DNA of 64,000 bases, taken from Ruania alba (GTDB lineage: Bacteria; Actinomycetota; Actinomycetes; Actinomycetales; Beutenbergiaceae). This document shows, piece after piece, positions 58,348 through 64,000 of this stretch. The DNA lies in assembly GCF_900105765.1 (NCBI RefSeq), contig NZ_FNTX01000001.1:2204387-2268386 (forward strand), in the 5' to 3' direction. Positions within the stretch are counted from its first letter, which is position 1; the number at the start of each line of letters is the position of its first letter. The notes beneath the pieces were generated by a model that did no database searches, had not been told where the DNA came from, and saw only the letters and a program-made list of their open reading frames with translations. The position numbers and the translations under genes were made by a program.

Positions 58348-59377
58348 AGTCCGGATCGGAGAACTTGCCGACGGCCAGCTCACCGGCGCGCGCGATCTCC
58401 TCCTCATGCAGGTCACCGTCGACTGTGGCGTAGCGGGCCCGGAAGTGGTTCTTCAACGACTCGATGATGGCCTCGCGCGACATGCCGGTCTGGCTGCGTA
58501 GCGGGTCCACTCGCTTGTTCGCGCTGGTGGTGCCCTTGTCGGAGAGCTTCTCCCGGCCGATCCGCAGCACCTTGAGCATCTTCACCGCGTCGATGTCGTA
58601 GCTCGCCGTCACATGGTGCAGCACGGTGCCGTTCGCGAGCCGCTTCTGTGCGGCTCCACCGATCTTGCCGGCCGGTGAGGCGATGTCGTTCAGCGGTACG
58701 TACTTGGCCTCGATGCCGAGCTCACGCAGGGCGCCGATCACCCAGTCGTCGAGGAACGCGTACGACTGCTCGAAACTCAAGCCCTCCACCAGTGAACCGG
58801 GCACATACAGCGAGTAGGTGATCGCGTTCCCGGGCTCGACGAACATCGCTCCCCCGCCGGAGATGCGCCGCACCACCTGGATTCCGAGCTCCTGCGCAGC
58901 AGCCGTGTCCACCTCGTTGCGCAAGGACTGGAACGAGCCCAGGATCAGGCACCGGCCGGACCACTCCCAGATGCGCAGCGTCGGGCCGCGCCGACCGGCC
59001 CCGACCTCCTCGAGCAGTACCTGGTCCAGGGCAAGGTTCATCGTGGGCTCCATCGGACCCGGATGCACCACCTCGAAGGTGTGGTCGTGCCAGCCGGTGG
59101 CCTTGCCCAGCGCACGCCGGACGGCGATCGCGACCGCCTGCGGGGTGAAGCCCACCATGTGCGCATCCGCCGTTGCCGCCTCCACCAGCGAGGCCATCTG
59201 CTGCACTTTGGCCGTCACCGGCAGCCCGGTCAACGCGGCGTCGATGCGTTCCAGCGCCTCATCCGGTTCCAGGAAAAAGTCGCCACTGATGTGCACCTGC
59301 GCGAGGCGGCCGTCGGCCACCTCCACCTCGGCCGCCACCAGCTTGCCGCCGGGCACCTTGTACTCGCCTCTGCTCAC
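58328..59377 (-). CDS. Lipoate--protein ligase with permuted domain order
   Basis: 349 residues. The N-terminal ~90 residues (G-E-Y-K-V-P-G-G-K-L-V-A ... H-I-S-G-D-F-F-L-E-P) match the accessory domain normally at the C terminus of LplA or encoded as separate LplB. The BPL/LplA catalytic domain follows: R-R-I-S-G-G-G-A-M-F and the lysine in A-G-K-I-G-G-A-A-Q-K. It uses ATP to attach lipoate to 2-oxoacid dehydrogenases and GcvH. GTG 59377 is leaderless (TAGGCT at six bases). Confidence 0.86.
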   Translation of the reverse strand: MSRGEYKVPGGKLVAAEVEVADGRLAQVHISGDFFLEPDEALERIDAALTGLPVTAKVQQMASLVEAATADAHMVGFTPQAVAIAVRRALGKATGWHDHTFEVVHPGPMEPTMNLALDQVLLEEVGAGRRGPTLRIWEWSGRCLILGSFQSLRNEVDTAAAQELGIQVVRRISGGGAMFVEPGNAITYSLYVPGSLVEGLSFEQSYAFLDDWVIGALRELGIEAKYVPLNDIASPAGKIGGAAQKRLANGTVLHHVTASYDIDAVKMLKVLRIGREKLSDKGTTSANKRVDPLRSQTGMSREAIIESLKNHFRARYATVDGDLHEEEIARAGELAVGKFSDPDWIARVP

Positions 59378-59383
59378 TGTCTC

Positions 59384-59389
59384 AGCCTA
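59384..59389 (-). promoter_or_regulatory. -10 box of lipoate ligase gene (leaderless)
   Basis: TAGGCT on the minus strand, 6 bases before GTG 59377. Confidence 0.5.
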
Positions 59390-59548
59390 TGCGCTGCCCT
59401 CCCGACGCCGATGCGCCGACGGTCAGGTCTCAATCTGGCAACGGGGCTGACAGACGCTACGTGTAATGACAGGATGGCTGAATCGTTGCACGACGGGGGT
59501 GTCAACGTTCCGGCCACCCATCGGATTCTCTCGACGAAGGAGCATTCA

Positions 59549-60583
59549 ATGACGATCTCCAAGGCAACCACAGGCGTACTCAGCCTCGGCCTGGCTGCGA
59601 CCCTGGCTCTCGCCGGGTGCACCACCCGCGACGATGACCCGGATCCGGGCACGGGCGGCGAGGGCGCAGCCGATGACATCACCATCGCGTTCGTGCCCAA
59701 GCTCCAGGGCATCCCGTACTTCGAGGCGATGAACACCGGCGGGATGGCCGCCGCCGAGGAGCTCGGGTTCGAGTGGCTCTACCAGGGGCCGACCACGGCC
59801 GACGCCGCCGCCCAGGCCGACATCGTGCGCTCGTTCATCCAGCAGGAGGTCGACGTGCTGTTCGTGGCACCGAACGACCCGGACTCGATGGCGCCGTTGC
59901 TGCAGGAAGCTCAGGACGCCGGCATCCACGTGGCCACCACCGACACCGACGCGCCCAACTCGGTCCGCGAGGTGTTCATCTCGCAGGCCTCCGTGGAGGG
60001 CATCGGCCAGCAGCTCACCGACTCCCTGATGGAAGCGATGGGCGGCGAGGGCGAGTACGCGATCGTCTCCTGCGGTGAGACGGCAGCCAACCTGAACGCC
60101 TGGATCGAGGTGCAGGAGGCCTACACCGCCTCGGAGTACCCCGACGCGGAAATCGTCGACATCGTCTACGCCGGTGAGGACCAGGCACGCGCCACGCAGA
60201 TGGCCACCGACCTGATGCTCGCCAACCCGGACCTGACCGGGCTCGTAGGCGAGTGCACCTCCAGTGCACCCGGTGTGGCGCAGGCAGTGGAGGACGCCGA
60301 CCGCGTCGGCGAGGTGTTCACGGTCGGCCTGGGGACCCCGCAGTCAATGCTGCCGTACCTGGAGACCGGTTCGTCGAGCGCTTCGGTGCTGTGGGACGTG
60401 GAGGCCCTGGGCTACCTGACCGGGTGGGCCGGGGTTCAGCTGGAGAACGAGGTCGAGTTCGAGGCGACGAACGCGGTGAACGAAGACCTCACGGCCGTGG
60501 AGTACGACGACAGCACCGGGGTGCTGCTGCTCGGGCCGCCCACGGTCTTCACCGCGGAGAACGCCGGCGACTACGACTACTGA
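59549..60583 (+). CDS. Sugar ABC transporter substrate-binding lipoprotein (RhaS/LsrB type)
   Basis: 344 residues starting at ATG 59549 (GAAGGAG site). Lipobox L-A-L-A-G-C at about 19-24 and an Asp/Gly-rich linker. The periplasmic-binding domain has A-F-V-P-K-L-Q-G-I-P-Y-F and V-D-V-L-F-V-A-P-N-D-P-D-S. This CUT2 group binds rhamnose, autoinducer-2 or other free sugars. Followed by one ATPase and two permeases, the RhaSTPQ or Lsr layout. Confidence 0.9.
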   Translation: MTISKATTGVLSLGLAATLALAGCTTRDDDPDPGTGGEGAADDITIAFVPKLQGIPYFEAMNTGGMAAAEELGFEWLYQGPTTADAAAQADIVRSFIQQEVDVLFVAPNDPDSMAPLLQEAQDAGIHVATTDTDAPNSVREVFISQASVEGIGQQLTDSLMEAMGGEGEYAIVSCGETAANLNAWIEVQEAYTASEYPDAEIVDIVYAGEDQARATQMATDLMLANPDLTGLVGECTSSAPGVAQAVEDADRVGEVFTVGLGTPQSMLPYLETGSSSASVLWDVEALGYLTGWAGVQLENEVEFEATNAVNEDLTAVEYDDSTGVLLLGPPTVFTAENAGDYDY

Positions 60584-62094
60584 TGAGTGAGTCCACACCG
60601 CGTCTGCGGATGCGGGACATCTCGAAGCGGTACGGCGGTGTGCGGGCGATCCGGCACGCCGACCTGACGGTCCGCCCCGGCACCGTGCACGCCCTCGTGG
60701 GCGAGAACGGTGCCGGGAAGTCCACCCTGATCAAGATCCTCGCCGGGGCCGAGCACGCCGATTCCGGCACGATCGAGATCGATGGCGACCCGGTGACCAT
60801 CGAATCCACCGGCGCGGCCCTCGACCTCGGCGTGCAGACCGTGTACCAGGAGCCGCAACTCTTCGGCGAGCTCACGGTGGCGGAGAACTTCTTCGTGGGG
60901 CGGGAGATCACGAGCGGTCCGGTGATCGACTGGCGCCGGCAGGCCCCCCGGATGTTCGAGCTGCTCGAGCTCGTCGGGCTGGACCGCGACCTCGCCGCCA
61001 CACCGATCGGGCACCTCTCGATCGCCACCCAGCAGCAGGTGTCGATCGCCAAGGCCCTCCTGGACGACGCCCGGATCCTGATCCTGGACGAACCGAGTGC
61101 GATCCTCACCGACACCGAGATCGAGGTGCTCTTCGGGGTGGTCCGGCGGCTCGCCGAGCAGGGGGTGGCGATCATCTACATCAGCCACCGCCTGGACGAA
61201 CTGTTCCGGATCGCCGACGAGGTGACCATCATGCGCGACGGTCGCACGGTGGACACCGAGCCGCTGGCCGACCTTACCGTCCGCGAGATCGCGGAGCGCA
61301 TGGTCGGCGGAGAGCTCACCGAAGGGGCTCGAGAACCGAACCCGCCGGGTGAGGTGCGCCTCCAGCTGGACTCGCTCAGCCTGGAGGGACACTTCGAGAA
61401 CGTCTCGCTCAGTGTGCGGGCCGGGGAGATCGTCGGCCTGTATGGGCTGGTGGGCTGCGGTGCCGCCGAGGTGGGCGACGCCATCTACGGGATGCGCCAG
61501 CCGACGTCGGGCCGGATGGAGGTCATGGGCAGCGATGCCCGGGTGTCCACCCCCGAGGCGGCGAAGCAGCGCGGAATCCGGATGCTGCCCGCGAACCGTT
61601 CCGCCCAGGGCACGTTCTCCTTCCAGTCCATCGCATTCAACATCACGATCGGTTCGCTCGGCCTCCTCGGAAAGGTGGCCGGGTGGGTCTCCCCCGCCGC
61701 GGAACGCACGATCGCCGGCTCGCTGATCGACCGGCTCGCGGTCAAGACACCCAGTCAGCGACAGCCGGTCAGCGCGATGTCCGGTGGGAACGCGCAGAAG
61801 GTCGTCCTCGCCCGCCAGCTCGTGGAACGACCGGACCTGCTGGTGCTGGCCGAGCCCACCCAGGGCGTCGACGTCGGAGCCAAGGAGGAGATCCACCAGA
61901 TCGTCTCCGACCTGGCCGACGCCGAGACGGCGATTCTGGTGATCACCACCGACCTCGCCGAGGTGCTGCGCATCGCCGACCGGGTGGTCGTGTTCCGGAA
62001 CGGGAAGATCGCCGAGGAGTTCCCACCCACGGCCACCCAGGCCGAGGTGCTCACCGCGGCGGCCGGGGACATCGTCAGTGAGGGCACCTCATGA
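60583..62094 (+). CDS. Sugar ABC transporter ATP-binding protein, two-domain (RhaT/LsrA type)
   Basis: 503 residues with two ABC domains. Domain 1 has Walker A V-G-E-N-G-A-G-K-S-T and Walker B I-L-I-L-D-E-P-S-A. Domain 2 lacks a normal Walker A (L-Y-G-L-V-G-C-G-A-A-E) but has signature S-G-G-N-A-Q-K and A-E-P-T-Q-G-V-D-V-G. This is the usual CUT2 arrangement. ATG 60583 shares a base with the preceding stop (TGATG). Confidence 0.93.
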   Translation: MSESTPRLRMRDISKRYGGVRAIRHADLTVRPGTVHALVGENGAGKSTLIKILAGAEHADSGTIEIDGDPVTIESTGAALDLGVQTVYQEPQLFGELTVAENFFVGREITSGPVIDWRRQAPRMFELLELVGLDRDLAATPIGHLSIATQQQVSIAKALLDDARILILDEPSAILTDTEIEVLFGVVRRLAEQGVAIIYISHRLDELFRIADEVTIMRDGRTVDTEPLADLTVREIAERMVGGELTEGAREPNPPGEVRLQLDSLSLEGHFENVSLSVRAGEIVGLYGLVGCGAAEVGDAIYGMRQPTSGRMEVMGSDARVSTPEAAKQRGIRMLPANRSAQGTFSFQSIAFNITIGSLGLLGKVAGWVSPAAERTIAGSLIDRLAVKTPSQRQPVSAMSGGNAQKVVLARQLVERPDLLVLAEPTQGVDVGAKEEIHQIVSDLADAETAILVITTDLAEVLRIADRVVVFRNGKIAEEFPPTATQAEVLTAAAGDIVSEGTS

Positions 62095-63095
62095 GCACGA
62101 CCACGGAACGGGCCGATCAGCTCTCCCTCCGGAAGATCCTTCCCCCGGTACTCACCGGCCAGGAGGCCGTACTGATCGTTGTGATCGCCGCGCTCTGGGT
62201 GCTGCTCGGACTGACCACGCCCGCCTTCCTCAGCGCGGGATCGATCGGCCCGCTGCTGGTGCAGGTGGCACCGATCGCCCTGATCGGCGTCGGGATGACC
62301 TTCGTGATCATCACCGCCGGTATCGACGTCTCCGTGGCCGGCATGGTGATGGTGTGCGCCGTGGTGACCGCCCGCGTGCTGGTGGCGGTAGAGATCCCGG
62401 CGATCGTGGCGGTGCTGCTCGCGATGGTGGTGGGGCTCGCCCTCGGCACACTGAACGGCGTGCTGGTTGCCTACGGCGGAGTGCACCCGATCATCATCAC
62501 CTTCGGCACCTGGAACGTGTTCCTGTTCATCGGGTACCGGGTGTTCGACTCCTCCACGGTGAACGGCATCCCCGGCACCCTGGCGTTCTTCGGTCGCGGC
62601 GCGGGCGGGCAGACCCTCGGCATCCCGCACTCGTTCGTGATCGCCCTGATCGCCGTCGCGATCGCCTGGTGGTTCCTGCGCCGAACCCGAGCCGGGCGCA
62701 ACCTCTACGCGATCGGTGGCAACGCACACGCAGCGCGGCTCGCCGGGATCAAGGTACGGCCCCGGCTGATGACCGTCTACGCCGTCACCGGCACCCTCAC
62801 GGGGTTGGCGGCCTGCATGGTGATCGCCACCGGCACGTCCACGCTCGACCAGTCGGTCGGCTCCGGCAAGGAGCTGCAGGTGATCGCCGCCGTCGTGATC
62901 GGCGGAACCTCCATCATCGGCGGCCGGGGCAGCGTAGTGGGCACGCTGCTCGGCGCGATCCTCGTCCAGACCGTGATCACCGGGGTCACCCAGCTCGGGT
63001 GGCCCTCCGAGGTCGGTTTCCTGTTCGTGGGGATCTTCATCCTGGTGGCGGTGGGCACCGACCTCGTCCGTGAGCGAGCGAGGAGGCGATCATGA
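62091..63095 (+). CDS. Sugar ABC transporter permease (RhaP/LsrC type)
   Basis: 334-residue CUT2 permease, about ten membrane helices. Family blocks: G-M-T-F-V-I-I-T-A-G-I-D-V-S-V-A-G, and near the end I-A-A-V-V-I-G-G-T-S-I-I-G-G-R-G-S-V-V-G-T-L-L-G-A. ATGA overlaps with both neighbours. Confidence 0.92.
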   Translation: MSTTTERADQLSLRKILPPVLTGQEAVLIVVIAALWVLLGLTTPAFLSAGSIGPLLVQVAPIALIGVGMTFVIITAGIDVSVAGMVMVCAVVTARVLVAVEIPAIVAVLLAMVVGLALGTLNGVLVAYGGVHPIIITFGTWNVFLFIGYRVFDSSTVNGIPGTLAFFGRGAGGQTLGIPHSFVIALIAVAIAWWFLRRTRAGRNLYAIGGNAHAARLAGIKVRPRLMTVYAVTGTLTGLAACMVIATGTSTLDQSVGSGKELQVIAAVVIGGTSIIGGRGSVVGTLLGAILVQTVITGVTQLGWPSEVGFLFVGIFILVAVGTDLVRERARRRS

Positions 63096-64000
63096 AGAAC
63101 GGGATCGTGGACGGCGTGCGCGGGTGGATCGAGACCGGCGGGCTACGCGACCGGGCCGTGTTGCTGGGCGCTCTGCTGATCGTGCTGGTCGTGGCAATGA
63201 CGGTGCTCGACGCCGCCGGCCTCACCAGTGGCCGGTTCACCACCGACTATCTCGCCTCGGCGTTGATCGCCTATGTACCGCTCGCGCTACTGGCGCTCGC
63301 CGAACTCCTGGTGATCATGTCCGGGCGCGGGTCGATCGACCTCTCGGTGGGGTCGATGGTCTCCCTCACCGGGATCGCGTTCGGGATGCTCTACCAGCAG
63401 TGGGGCGTGCCGTTGTTCCTCTCAGTGGTGCTGGCGGTCGCCTTCGGCGCCCTGCTGGGCGCGATCAACGGCCTCCTGACGGCGTATGCCGGCTTCCCGG
63501 CACTGATCACCACCCTTGCCACGTACTACGCCTATCGCTCCATCGCCCTGGTCGTCAGCGGCCAGCGACCGATCTCCGGTGAGTCGATCAGCGCGTTCTA
63601 CAGTGCCACGAGCGAGGTGGAGCTCCCCCTGATCGGTGCGTACGTGCCACTGGTGCCGCTCGGGGTGTTCACCTTCCTGCTTCCGGTAGCCGTGCTCGCG
63701 TGGTTCGTGCTGAACCGCAGCACCTACGGGCGGCGGCACTATGCACTCGGCACGAACGAGACAGCAGCACGGTGGGCGGGCATCAACACCCGACGCACCC
63801 GGCTACTCGCGTTCGTCTACGGGGGCGCGATCTGCGGCCTCGTCGGCGTGTACACGGTGGCCCAGTTCGCCTCCGCCCGGCCCGATGCGGGCACCAGCGG
63901 CTCCGGGATGGCGCTGCCGGCCATCACGATTGCGGTGCTCGGCGGGGTGGCGATCACCGGCGGAATCGGAAGGCTGAGCGGGATCCTGCTCTCCGCGCTG
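63092..64000 (+). CDS. Sugar ABC transporter permease (RhaQ/LsrD type), 5' part
   Basis: Second CUT2 permease starting at ATG 63092 (AGGAGG upstream) and open to the window end, 303 codons read. L-L-V-I-M-S-G-R-G-S-I-D-L-S-V-G near residue 75 and the closing A-V-L-G-G-V-A-I-T-G-G-I-G-R-L-S-G are the family blocks. It pairs with the preceding permease to form a heterodimeric channel. Only a short C terminus is missing. Confidence 0.92.
   Translation, partial: MKNGIVDGVRGWIETGGLRDRAVLLGALLIVLVVAMTVLDAAGLTSGRFTTDYLASALIAYVPLALLALAELLVIMSGRGSIDLSVGSMVSLTGIAFGMLYQQWGVPLFLSVVLAVAFGALLGAINGLLTAYAGFPALITTLATYYAYRSIALVVSGQRPISGESISAFYSATSEVELPLIGAYVPLVPLGVFTFLLPVAVLAWFVLNRSTYGRRHYALGTNETAARWAGINTRRTRLLAFVYGGAICGLVGVYTVAQFASARPDAGTSGSGMALPAITIAVLGGVAITGGIGRLSGILLSAL

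Noticed and set aside
1-64000. tRNA, rRNA, CRISPR, riboswitch or insertion-sequence features
   Set aside because: Nearly all sequence is coding and intergenic gaps are short. I found no cloverleaf, regular spacer-repeat array, transposase or flanking inverted repeats by eye; a covariance-model scan would be decisive.

Overview
The window is high-GC DNA with dense coding, many GTG starts and start/stop overlaps (ATGA, GTGA, TGATG). Its gene content is that of an actinobacterium: heme synthesis by the coproporphyrin route (HemQ, CgoX/HemY, ferrochelatase with a C-terminal cysteine cluster), an actinobacterial DUF3516 Ski2-like helicase, a DUF2510 protein and a DUF222-HNH protein. It looks chromosomal and Micrococcales-like; a Ruania/Beutenbergia-type genus is an impression only. 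I see no rRNA, tRNA, CRISPR array, intact insertion sequence or prophage.

Layout. 1-5.2 kb: the 3' part of an oligopeptide-type ABC transporter operon (permease, two ATPases, a histidine phosphatase, an endonuclease/exonuclease/phosphatase-fold enzyme, a solute-binding lipoprotein). 5.3-7.5 kb: a secreted CHRD protein, gltX and a small membrane protein. 7.6-14.6 kb: a thu-like sugar locus (binding protein, two permeases, ThuA, Gfo/Idh/MocA oxidoreductase) divergent from a LacI regulator, with a perfect palindromic operator between, and a GNAT gene. 14.6-19.5 kb: FAH-family hydrolase, a second LacI regulator, and a GH27-GH51 pair behind its own palindromic operator. 19.5-22.4 kb: methyltransferase, DUF418-like membrane protein, and a gene of the family usually labelled 3-methyladenine DNA glycosylase. 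22.5-31.2 kb: an ABC module with two large FtsX-type permeases and two ATPases, a NUDIX gene, and an SRPBCC-ArsR pair with two matching operators.

31.2-40.3 kb: a compact minus-strand heme operon, GNAT-hemE-hemY-hemQ-hemH-hemC-hemD-hemB-hemL. hemY is frameshifted at a C run. hemA lies apart at 45 kb. 40.4-42.5 kb: a DUF222-HNH gene preceded by a degenerate copy of its own 5' end. 42.6-49.7 kb: alpha/beta hydrolase, CPBP protease, MOSC protein, hemA, two tandem paralogous membrane proteins of unknown function, a beta-lactamase-fold hydrolase and a class I glutamine amidotransferase. 49.9-59.4 kb: helicase, DUF2510 protein, YbaK deacylase, a small methyltransferase, a Fic protein behind a long perfect dyad, YccF, a hypothetical protein, a pentapeptide-repeat protein, a YggS PLP protein, thioredoxin and a lipoate ligase with permuted domains. 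59.5 kb to the end: a RhaSTPQ/Lsr-type sugar ABC operon cut by the window edge.

The most general regulatory signal is leaderless initiation. At least a dozen genes have a TANNNT -10 box 6-7 nt before an ATG or GTG, which fixes several starts. At 56.15 kb two divergent -10 boxes overlap, with the two start codons 23 bp apart. Nothing here is clearly a new defence or mobile system. The best leads are the opp-phosphatase-nuclease operon, the tandem membrane paralogs, the Fic dyad, the hemY frameshift and the DUF222 remnant.
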